The position numbers and the translations under genes were made by a program. DNA of 64,000 nucleotides from Azospirillum baldaniorum (lineage in GTDB: Bacteria; Pseudomonadota; Alphaproteobacteria; Azospirillales; Azospirillaceae), in the NCBI RefSeq assembly GCF_003119195.2, contig NZ_CP022253.1, forward strand, positions 1,258,001 through 1,322,000, in the 5' to 3' direction. Of this stretch, positions 8,711-15,326 are shown piece by piece (position 1 is the stretch's first letter; every line of letters begins with the position of its first letter). The notes beneath the pieces were generated by a model. It saw only the letters and a list, made by a program, of their open reading frames with translations, did no database searches and was not told the origin of the DNA.

Positions 8711-8725
8711 TTAACAAAAGCCTAA
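8711..8725. promoter_or_regulatory. Candidate CtrA-binding site before sciP
   Basis: On the plus strand TTAA-N7-CTAA, one base off the TTAA-N7-TTAA consensus, 64 bases before the chosen sciP start. A further GGGTTAATGTTTTAAGC lies next to it. CtrA control of sciP is known in Caulobacter; here it is inference. Confidence 0.45.
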
Positions 8726-8750
8726 ACGATAGGGTTAATGTTTTAAGCAT

Positions 8751-8797
8751 AAAAGGCATGGCGCATAGGCCCGTCCGGACCCATGCCCATGCCTTTT
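8751..8797. terminator. Terminator of the fliK-flgD operon
   Basis: AAAAGGCATGG pairs with CCATGCCTTTT around a GC-rich centre, giving a T tract on the minus strand, 44 bases beyond the flgD stop. Confidence 0.75.
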
Positions 8798-8840
8798 TCC
8801 AGGCGTTTGGACGACCCCTATGAGGGTGAGGGCGAGACCC

Positions 8841-9569
8841 TCAGTACACCTTGGAAAGCTTGGACAGCGGAACCTCGACGCTGCCGACGGAGACCACGGT
8901 TTCGCCGTCCTTGTTCGATCCGATGCCGTTGACCGTGCCGAAGGTGAAGGGGGTCGCCTTGATGATGTCGTCCTTCTTCTCGGACACCGGGGCGATGTTC
9001 AGGCGGTACTGGCCCGGCTGGACGGCGTTGCCGCCGTCGTCCCTGAAGTCCCAGTTCACGACATGCTTGGTGCCGGCGGTGGTCTCGCCGGTCATCGACC
9101 GGACGACGCGGTTCTTGCTGTCCAGGATGTCGACGCGCACCGACTTGGCGGACTTCTCCAGCTCGTAGGCCAGCGGGGCCGCCGTCATGCCCTGGGTGTA
9201 GTCGAAGCTGTCGCCCTCGAAGGTGACCGTGCGGCCCAGATAGGCGAGGTTGGTCGAGTTGGTCGAGGCGTTCTGCAGCTTCAGCAGCTTGTCCAGGCGG
9301 CTGTTGCTCCCGATGTTCTGCTCCACGTTCGCGAAATCGACCAGCTGCTTGGTCATGTCGTTCGTGTCCATGGGCTTCAGCGGGTCCTGGTTCTGCATCT
9401 GCGTGGTCAGCAGCTTCAGGAAATGCTCGAAGTTATCGCCCAGCCCCTTCACCGCGGTGTCGAGCTTCTGCTCGTCGGCGGTCTTGGTGGTCTTGGTGGA
9501 GGTGTCGGTCTTCGTCTTGGCCTGGTTCAGGTTCCAGCTGCTGCCGTAGTCGGTGTTGGTGGTGGCCAT
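8841..9569 (-). CDS. flgD: Flagellar hook cap protein FlgD
   Basis: A 242-residue hook-capping (basal-body rod modification) protein, exported to the tip of the growing hook where it guides FlgE assembly. The conserved N-terminal export region FEHFLKLLTTQMQNQDPLKPMDTNDMTKQLVDFANVEQ lies at ~48-87. It is followed by a FlgD tudor/Ig-like region (LGRTVTFEGD; YELEKSAKSVRVDILD; VNWDFRDDGGN). It lies 40 bp after fliK on the same strand, so both probably share the sigma-54-type promoter before fliK. It shows length and motifs of a complete protein. Confidence 0.96.
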   Translation of the reverse strand: MATTNTDYGSSWNLNQAKTKTDTSTKTTKTADEQKLDTAVKGLGDNFEHFLKLLTTQMQNQDPLKPMDTNDMTKQLVDFANVEQNIGSNSRLDKLLKLQNASTNSTNLAYLGRTVTFEGDSFDYTQGMTAAPLAYELEKSAKSVRVDILDSKNRVVRSMTGETTAGTKHVVNWDFRDDGGNAVQPGQYRLNIAPVSEKKDDIIKATPFTFGTVNGIGSNKDGETVVSVGSVEVPLSKLSKVY

Positions 9570-9609
9570 GGTCGTCGTCCTTCGCTGGAATGGCTGCGGC
9601 TGGTCTGAA

Positions 9610-11652
9610 TCAGGCTTGGATGTCGACGCGGCCCGGGGCCAGCGTCAGGGTGTAGGCAGCCTGAGCATCCTCCACTTCGCCCGTGCCGCCGCCGAGGCCG
9701 CGGCCCCGCCGGCCAGAGCCGCCTTGCCGTCCCGAGTCCTGGAACGATTGGCCGCCTTCGCCGCGCAGGCTGAAGTTGAGGCTGTTGCTGTCCGCCTTCA
9801 GCCCGGCATCTTGCAAGGCGCGTTCCAGATTGCGGCTGTCCCGCTGGAGCAGTTCGAGGGTTTGGGCCTTTTCCACGGCGACCGACGCGGTGACCCGTCC
9901 GTCCTGGCCGATTTCCAGCTTGATGTCGATGCGGCCCAGCTCGGCGGGGCGCAGGTTGATGGTGAAGTGGTCGTTGCCGTCCGACACGTTCTTGCTGATG
10001 TGGACGGCCACCTGATCCTGCACGCCCATCGGCAGGCCGGCGGACCCGCGGGACGGGCGAAGCTGGGCGGTGGTCAGCCCTGCCTCCACGCCGCTCGCCG
10101 TGTGCACCCCTTCGATCCCGGCGAAGACCGGGTGGGTCGGGGTCGCGGGGTGGGGCGTGCCGTCGGCCGGCGGCGGCGTGTCCGCGGCGGCCGCCGCAGC
10201 GGCGGCGGTCAGGAACGCGCTTTGCCCGGCAGGCTTTGCCGGGTCGGCAACCGGTGCCTGGGGGGCCGGCGGCTGCGCCAGGCCGGCGTTGCCGTTCGGG
10301 TCCGGGTTGCCGCGGTTGCCGGCGTTGGCCCCGGCATCGCCGTCCGCCCCGGTCCGGGTCGAGCCCTTGGCCTTGGCCGCGGCGAGATCGGTCAGGGATT
10401 GCGGCAGCGGCGCGCTGTCGTCGTTCGGCAAGTCGGCAACGGGGAGGGCGCCGGGGGACAGCGCGTCGGCGGCCTTCGCCGGCTTGTCCTTGGCGGCGGC
10501 GTCCTTGGCCTCGGCGTGGGGTGCGAGGATCTCGGTCTGCGGGCCGCCCGCCGGGCCGGCCGGTGCCGGCACGGCGTCCGCCATCGTCGGGGACGCTTCC
10601 GCGACCGGCTTGGCCGCCGCGGCGGCCTTCACGGATTCGTCGGAGGTGACCTTGACCTTGCCATCCTGATGAGGAGCGGCGGCGGTTGCCAAGGCGGCGG
10701 CCAAGGCTGCAGCGGTCTCGGCGGTCTCGGCGGTCTCGGCGGTCGGGGCGGCGGAAGGAGCATCCGCGTCGTCAGGAGTCGGAGCGCCGGGTGATGTGGC
10801 CTCGACCGCACCGTCTTCCGTCGTCGTGTTCGCCGCTTCGTCATCCGGCGTGCCGATGGCAAGCGGGGCGACGGCCAGCGACAGGGCGGCATCGATGCCG
10901 GTCAGGGTGGTGGACTGGTCGGCGGTCACCAGTTCCACGGTGGTCTCGGTTACGGTGACGGTCAGATCGAGGATCACAGCCTTGCCATTCCCGTCCTCCG
11001 CGGGCTGATTGCCGGCCCCATCCTGTGTGGTGCCGTCATCCATCGCGCCGTCGGTCTGGTCCAGCGAAACGTCCTCCGGCGTGTCGGCGCGGACGGTGGC
11101 ATCGGCGAGCGCCGGCTGTCCGGCGGTGTCGTCCCGTGCCGTCTTGGCGCCGGCGGCCTTCGCATCCTTGGCAGCGGCGTGGTTCGCGACGGCAGCCTCG
11201 CGCCGTTCGGTGCGCGCTGCGTGTGCGTCATCCCCGGCCTTGGCCGCGTCGGACGCGCGGGCGTCCTTGCGTTCGGCGGCGCGTTCGGCGGCGCGCTGTG
11301 CTGCGGCCTGGGTGGTGGCGTCGGGGGACTGGCGCGGCTTGGCGGGCTCCGCGCGGATGGGTTCGGGGCGGGGGGGCGGGCTCCGCTCCGTGGCCTTGCG
11401 CTCCGCGGCCCGGTTGGCGGCGTCCCGGTTGGCGGCGGCCTGTTCGGCGGCACCCGCCGCGACGTTGCGCCGTTCCTGGGCGGTGGCCTCCGCCTGGACC
11501 TGATCGCGCTTGCGGGTGGAGGCCTCGCTGATCAGCCGGTCCATCATCGAGGCGAACTTGTCGCTTCGCGGGGCCGTGTTCTGGCTGGAGGAGGTCTGGC
11601 CCCGGACCAGGCTTTCGAACGCGGAGGGCGCGGAGTTCGTTTGGATGGCCAT
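9610..11652 (-). CDS. fliK: Flagellar hook-length control protein FliK
   Basis: A 680-residue secreted molecular ruler that sets hook length and triggers FlhB specificity switching. The long Ala/Thr/Asp-rich middle is low complexity, as in other alphaproteobacterial FliKs. The conserved C-terminal Flg_hook domain is clear at ~545-655 (LRPAELGRIDIKLEIGQDG; LELLQRDSRNLERALQDAG; LNFSLRG). The ATG at 11652 begins MAIQTNSAPSAF. It is preceded only by a weak GGGGA site; a longer frame from 11688 would add 12 unconserved residues. It forms an operon with flgD. Confidence 0.92.
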   Translation of the reverse strand: MAIQTNSAPSAFESLVRGQTSSSQNTAPRSDKFASMMDRLISEASTRKRDQVQAEATAQERRNVAAGAAEQAAANRDAANRAAERKATERSPPPRPEPIRAEPAKPRQSPDATTQAAAQRAAERAAERKDARASDAAKAGDDAHAARTERREAAVANHAAAKDAKAAGAKTARDDTAGQPALADATVRADTPEDVSLDQTDGAMDDGTTQDGAGNQPAEDGNGKAVILDLTVTVTETTVELVTADQSTTLTGIDAALSLAVAPLAIGTPDDEAANTTTEDGAVEATSPGAPTPDDADAPSAAPTAETAETAETAAALAAALATAAAPHQDGKVKVTSDESVKAAAAAKPVAEASPTMADAVPAPAGPAGGPQTEILAPHAEAKDAAAKDKPAKAADALSPGALPVADLPNDDSAPLPQSLTDLAAAKAKGSTRTGADGDAGANAGNRGNPDPNGNAGLAQPPAPQAPVADPAKPAGQSAFLTAAAAAAAADTPPPADGTPHPATPTHPVFAGIEGVHTASGVEAGLTTAQLRPSRGSAGLPMGVQDQVAVHISKNVSDGNDHFTINLRPAELGRIDIKLEIGQDGRVTASVAVEKAQTLELLQRDSRNLERALQDAGLKADSNSLNFSLRGEGGQSFQDSGRQGGSGRRGRGLGGGTGEVEDAQAAYTLTLAPGRVDIQA

Positions 11653-11693
11653 GGAACGGTTTCCCCGAAGCGGACAGGTGCACCCCATCCGGA

Positions 11694-11709
11694 AGCAACT
11701 AACGGGCCA
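11694..11709 (-). promoter_or_regulatory. Sigma-54 promoter of fliK-flgD
   Basis: The minus strand reads TGGCCCGTTAGTTGCT: GG at -24 and GC at -12 are exactly 10 bases apart, with flanks close to TGGCAC-N5-TTGCW. It ends 42 bases before the fliK ATG. Strong motif match; use by RpoN is inferred. Confidence 0.7.
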
Positions 11710-11821
11710 GTCTCAGGCCGGCGCTGGCGGGTCCGATCGCGATCCCGCGCCCGGCAGTTCCGTCCGCCAGCCGGCAAAATCCGCCGGGTGGCCGGCGCTT
11801 CTTGCCGGACCCGGCAACGCC

Positions 11822-11847
11822 GAAGGGCCGCCCGGTCGGACGGCCCT
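11822..11847. terminator. Terminator after the flgI operon
   Basis: GAAGGGCCG and CGGCCCTTG arms (8-bp stem AAGGGCCG/CGGCCCTT) lie ~30 bases past the FlgN-like stop, separating it from the fliK promoter. Confidence 0.55.
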
Positions 11848-11876
11848 TGCGGCGGATTGCGGTGACGCCGGCGGCG

Positions 11877-12392
11877 TCAGAGCCGGGTGTTCAGGGTGGC
11901 GGAGGTGGACGGCCCGTGGCTTGGCGTGACGTAGGTCGCGCGGGGCGGAACCGGGGCGGTGCCATAGGCGGGGGTGGTGGTCTGCCGGGCGCGGTTGATG
12001 GCGCCGACCACGGTGTCCACCAGGATCTTCTGCGCCGCGCTGTTCCGCCGGAGCGCGTCGGCGTTGGCGGCGGACGCCTCGTACAGGCCGCGCGTGGCCT
12101 CGCGCAGCTGGGCCTTGGCCTCGTCGGGCAGGGCGGCCATGCCGTCGCGGTCCACGCGCAGCAGGCGCGACACCTCCTCGTAGACCAGCATCATCGGCTG
12201 CTTCTCGCGCCCCAGCCGGGCCAGCTCGGCGCTGGTGCAGTGCCGCATCACGGCTTCGGTCTCGCGCGCCAGATGGACGCTCAGCCGGTTCATCAGCTCG
12301 ACCAGAGCGGCGGCGCGTTCCTCCGCGTTCTTTGGCAGATTGGCGGCGGGAGCCTTCGACGGCTGCGGGAAACGGACGTCGACCTTATCCAT
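11877..12392 (-). CDS. FlgN-like flagellar chaperone
   Basis: A 171-residue mostly helical protein: LVELMNRLSVHLARETEAVMRH, LGREKQPMMLVYEEVSRLL, AKAQLREATRGLYEASAANADAL. The pattern of an N-terminal Leu/Glu helix, a K-x2-L-type segment and a long amphipathic helix resembles the FlgN/FlbY family, which are export chaperones for hook-filament junction proteins. It is the third gene of the flgI operon and its ATG overlaps the end of the rod-binding gene by 8 bp. The Pro/Thr-rich tail is not conserved. The family call is moderate. Confidence 0.7.
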   Translation of the reverse strand: MDKVDVRFPQPSKAPAANLPKNAEERAAALVELMNRLSVHLARETEAVMRHCTSAELARLGREKQPMMLVYEEVSRLLRVDRDGMAALPDEAKAQLREATRGLYEASAANADALRRNSAAQKILVDTVVGAINRARQTTTPAYGTAPVPPRATYVTPSHGPSTSATLNTRL

Positions 12393-12792
12393 GGTTGCCC
12401 TCCTGTGCGCGCAGAAGCTCGCGGTAAACCTGATCGGCGATGCCGAACCCGCCGCTGCGGGACACCTGCTTGCCGTATTCGTTGGTCAGCATGGAGCGGA
12501 ACATTTCCTCGGCATGGCCGCCGCCGAAGTTCTGGTCCACTTCGATCCCGTCGAACATGTGGCCCAGCATCTGGGAGACGAAGACGCTCTCGAACTCGTT
12601 CGCGGACTGGCGGATCTTGGCGCGGATCGCCGGGTCCACCTTGCTCTCCGCGCTTTTGGGATCGACCAGATCGGTGCGCACCGCCGTCCGGAAGCTCGCC
12701 TGGGCGCCGGACGGCCCGCCGTTCTGGACGCGCTCGGCGGCCGCGGGCAGGCGCGGGGGCGGAAGGCCGGGAAGGGAAAGCGTCGTATCCAT
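12385..12792 (-). CDS. flgJ: Rod-binding protein (FlgJ N-terminal domain only)
   Basis: A 135-residue protein matching the FlgJ rod-binding domain: ANEFESVFVSQMLGHMFDGIEVDQNFGGGHAEEMFRSMLTNEYGKQVSRSGGFGIADQVYREL. It acts as a rod assembly scaffold in the periplasm. It lacks the C-terminal glucosaminidase domain of enteric FlgJ, as usual in alphaproteobacteria, where it is sometimes named CheL; the muralytic enzyme must be elsewhere. Its start overlaps the flgI stop as TGATG. Confidence 0.9.
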   Translation of the reverse strand: MDTTLSLPGLPPPRLPAAAERVQNGGPSGAQASFRTAVRTDLVDPKSAESKVDPAIRAKIRQSANEFESVFVSQMLGHMFDGIEVDQNFGGGHAEEMFRSMLTNEYGKQVSRSGGFGIADQVYRELLRAQEGNHG

Positions 12793-13970
12793 CAGATCAC
12801 CTCGATCTCCGCCTGCAAGGCTCCGGCGGCCTTGATCGACTGAAGGATGGCGATCATGTCCCGGGGGCCCACGCCAAGCGCATTCAAGGACTGTACCAAC
12901 TCCTGGAGCGTCACCCCGGAATTCATCACGGCGAGGCGGTTGTTGGACTGGTCGTCCACCTGGATGTCGGTGCGCGGCACCACGGCGGTCTGCCCCTGGC
13001 TGAAGGGGCCGGGCTGGCTGACCTGCGGCGTCTCGGTGACGCGGATCGTCAGGTTGCCCTGGGCGATGGCGACGGTGGAGATGCGGACGTTCTCGCCCAT
13101 CACGATCACGCCAGACTTCTCGTCCACCACCACGCGGGCGACCTGATCGGGGGTGACGCGGAGCTGCTCGATCTCGGTGATCAGGCCGACGATGTCGCCG
13201 CGCCGGGCCTCCGGCACGCTCAGGAGGACCGAGGAGGGGTCGGTGGCCTGCGCCCGATTGCCGCGGAGCTGGATGTTGATGGCGGTCGCCACGCGCTGGG
13301 CGGTGGTGAAGTCCGGGTTGCGCAGCGACAGGCGCAGCACCGGCAGCTCGGCCAGCGAGAACTGGATCTCACGCTCGACGATGGCGCCCGAGGAGATGCG
13401 GCCCGAGGTGGGGACGCCGCGGGTCACGCTGGCGCCCTGGCCCTGGGCGGAAAAGCCGGACACCGCGATCGGCCCCTGGGCCACGGCGTAGACCTCGCCG
13501 TCGGCGCCCAGCAGCGGGGTGACCAGCAGCGTGCCGCCGAGCAAGCTCTTCGAATCGCCCATCGCCGACACGGTGGCGTCGATGCGCGTGCCCTGGGCGG
13601 AGTAGGGCGGCAGGGTCGCCGTCACCATCACCGCCGCCACGTTCTTGGTGCGCAGGTTGGTGCCGCGGGTGTTGACGCCCATCCGCTCCAGCATGCCCAC
13701 CAGGCTCTGCTCGGTGAAGGGCGAATTGTTGAGGCTGTCGCCCGTGCCGTTCAGGCCGACCACCAGGCCGTAGCCGATCAGCATGTTGTCGCGCACGCCC
13801 TCGACGTCCACCACGTCCTTGATCCGCGCCGAGGAGGCCGAGGCCGGCGCCGACAGCGCGAGCAGCGCCGCGGCCAGCGCGGCCAGCATCGCGACCGCGC
13901 GCAGCAGGACGGCGGCGCGGGGCATGGCGGCATGGCGCAGGGCGGCGCGGGGCAGGGCGGTGGCGGTCAT
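12792..13970 (-). CDS. flgI: Flagellar P-ring protein FlgI
   Basis: A 392-residue periplasmic P-ring protein of the basal body. An N-terminal signal peptide with a long Ala/Leu core ends near APASASSARIKDV. The hallmark VEGVRDNMLIGYGLVVGLNGTGDS and the C-terminal LNALGVGPRDMIAILQSIKAAGALQAEIEVI are present. The ATG at 13970 was chosen for a GAGGAG site 10 bases upstream; ATG 13925 has no ribosome site. First gene of flgI-flgJ-flgN-like, divergent from fliX. Confidence 0.96.
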   Translation of the reverse strand: MTATALPRAALRHAAMPRAAVLLRAVAMLAALAAALLALSAPASASSARIKDVVDVEGVRDNMLIGYGLVVGLNGTGDSLNNSPFTEQSLVGMLERMGVNTRGTNLRTKNVAAVMVTATLPPYSAQGTRIDATVSAMGDSKSLLGGTLLVTPLLGADGEVYAVAQGPIAVSGFSAQGQGASVTRGVPTSGRISSGAIVEREIQFSLAELPVLRLSLRNPDFTTAQRVATAINIQLRGNRAQATDPSSVLLSVPEARRGDIVGLITEIEQLRVTPDQVARVVVDEKSGVIVMGENVRISTVAIAQGNLTIRVTETPQVSQPGPFSQGQTAVVPRTDIQVDDQSNNRLAVMNSGVTLQELVQSLNALGVGPRDMIAILQSIKAAGALQAEIEVI

Positions 13971-14004
13971 GGCGGGGACACTCCTCAACGGCTGTCCCTT
14001 CCTA

Positions 14005-14020
14005 TACAAACGGCGTGCCA
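14005..14020 (-). promoter_or_regulatory. Candidate sigma-54 promoter of flgI
   Basis: The minus strand reads TGGCACGCCGTTTGTA, a perfect -24 element (TGGCACG), but the -12 element is TTGTA instead of TTGCA. It lies 35 bases before the flgI ATG. Confidence 0.5.
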
Positions 14021-14126
14021 GAGCCGCGGATGGCAGGCAAAGCGCAGGACCGGCAAGGGGAAGCGGCGACGCCGGATGAAAAGGCCGGAAATTGGCACCG
14101 CGCCCGACCGCTTTATGTCACGGAAG

Positions 14127-14142
14127 CGGGGCAATTTTTGCC
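14127..14142 (+). promoter_or_regulatory. Candidate sigma-54 promoter of fliX
   Basis: CGGGGCAATTTTTGCC has GG and GC exactly 10 bases apart with a good TTTTGC -12 element and a weak -24 element, 80 bases before the fliX ATG. Confidence 0.35.
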
Positions 14143-14222
14143 CGATTGCGGCAAACCTTGACCGGATGTTAAGGTGCTTCCATCTAGAGTATCGCGCTTT
14201 TCCGAAACCGGTTGCACGGAAC

Positions 14223-14639
14223 ATGAAAGTCGAAGGCCCCGGAAAACTTCGCGGCAGCAGCTCGGTCCGGCGCACGGGGAAGGCCGAAGGCTCGTCCGGT
14301 GCGTCCTTTTCCAAGCAGCTCGTCGGCGAGACCAACACCGCGCAGGGCGTCCACGCCGCGGCGCCGCTGGCCGGCATCGCCAGCGTGCTGGCGTTGCAGG
14401 AGGTGGACGACGCCACGGCCCGTGCGTCGCGTGGCAAGATGCGCGCCGAGGAGATGCTCGACAAGCTGGAGGAGATCCAGCACGGGCTTCTCGCCGGCAC
14501 GCTTCCGGCACAGAAGCTGATGGACCTCGTGAAGGTGGTGCAGTCGCGCCGCGTCCATGTGGACGATCCGCGGCTGGCCGACATTCTTGACCAGATCGAT
14601 CTGCGCGCCCAGGTCGAGCTTGCGAAGCTCACCCCCTGA
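14223..14639 (+). CDS. fliX: Flagellar assembly regulator FliX
   Basis: A 138-residue protein matching FliX of alphaproteobacteria (ATARASRGKMRAEEMLDKLEEIQHGLLAGTLPAQKLMDL; VHVDDPRLADILDQIDLRAQVELAKL). In Caulobacter FliX couples completion of the early flagellar structure to the sigma-54 activator FlbD, and so controls middle and late flagellar genes. It is divergent from flgI, the same arrangement as in Caulobacter. The ATG at 14223 has a modest GGAA site. No FlbD gene is in the window. Confidence 0.9.
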   Translation: MKVEGPGKLRGSSSVRRTGKAEGSSGASFSKQLVGETNTAQGVHAAAPLAGIASVLALQEVDDATARASRGKMRAEEMLDKLEEIQHGLLAGTLPAQKLMDLVKVVQSRRVHVDDPRLADILDQIDLRAQVELAKLTP

Positions 14640-14828
14640 GCGCGGTTTCCGGCCATAGGACCGGCTTTTCGGCATCGGCCGTACGGCCATCGCCGAACCT
14701 TTCACAAAACTTTGCTTCTCCAAGGGCTTGTTCGCGCTTCGATAGGCGAAGCGCAGGGTTGCGGTTGCCGATGCGCCTACCTATACTCCGCGCCGCCCGG
14801 ATCACCCTTTTGCGTTGGATGCTCTCGG

Positions 14829-15248
14829 ATGTCGTCTCCGCTTCTGCCTAAGAACTACACCCCGTCGGAAGACGAGGAGTTCATGAATCCCGTGATGCGG
14901 GAATATTTCCGCCAGAAGCTGCTGCGCTGGCGCGCGGAGCTGCTGGCCGAATCCAGCGAGACCCTGAGCAGCCTTCAGGAAGGCGGCATCCAGGAACCGG
15001 ACATCGCCGACCGCGCGTCGGCCGAGACCGACCGGGCGCTGGAACTCCGCACCCGCGACCGCGAGCGCAAGCTGATCTCCAAGATCGACGCGGCGCTGGA
15101 GCGGTTGCAGGATGGGTCCTACGGCTACTGCGAGGAAACGGGGGAGCCCATCTCCGTCCGCCGCCTCGACGCCCGCCCCATCGCGACGCTGAGCCTGGAA
15201 GCCCAGGAGCGGCACGAGCGCATGGAGCGCACCCAGCGCGACGACTGA
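14829..15248 (+). CDS. dksA: RNA polymerase-binding transcription factor DksA
   Basis: A 139-residue DksA/TraR protein that enters the RNA polymerase secondary channel and acts with ppGpp on rRNA and stress promoters. A coiled-coil (MREYFRQKLLRWRAELLAESSETLSSLQ), an acidic tip region (DIADRASAETDRALELRTRDRERKLISKI) and the C-terminal finger region (GYCEETGEPISVRRLDARP) are present. Only one of the four zinc-finger cysteines remains (YCEETGEPI), as in the single-Cys alphaproteobacterial form that probably needs no zinc. It follows fliX, an arrangement shared by related flagellar clusters. Confidence 0.93.
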   Translation: MSSPLLPKNYTPSEDEEFMNPVMREYFRQKLLRWRAELLAESSETLSSLQEGGIQEPDIADRASAETDRALELRTRDRERKLISKIDAALERLQDGSYGYCEETGEPISVRRLDARPIATLSLEAQERHERMERTQRDD

Positions 15249-15260
15249 CGCGGCGGCTAT

Positions 15261-15290
15261 CCTCGCTGTCTCGGGCCTCGCTGTCTCGGG
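15261..15290. repeat. Perfect 15-bp tandem duplication
   Basis: cctcgctgtctcggg occurs twice with no gap between the dksA stop and its terminator. It looks like a recent slippage duplication with no evident role. Confidence 0.9.
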
Positions 15291-15291
15291 C

Positions 15292-15320
15292 AAGCCCCCA
15301 CCGATCCCGGCGGGGGCTTT
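15292..15320. terminator. Terminator after dksA
   Basis: AAGCCCCC pairs with GGGGGCTT, followed by T, between the convergent dksA and the TPR fusion gene. Confidence 0.65.
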
Positions 15321-15326
15321 CGTCCG

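Noticed and set aside
14093-14110. Plus-strand TGGCAC as sigma-54 -24 element of fliX
   Set aside because: No GC dinucleotide occurs 10 bases after GG; the -12 element is missing.
11802-14222. Plus-strand open frame running into fliX
   Set aside because: It is antisense to flgI, flgJ and the FlgN-like gene; only the last 138 codons from 14223 are real.
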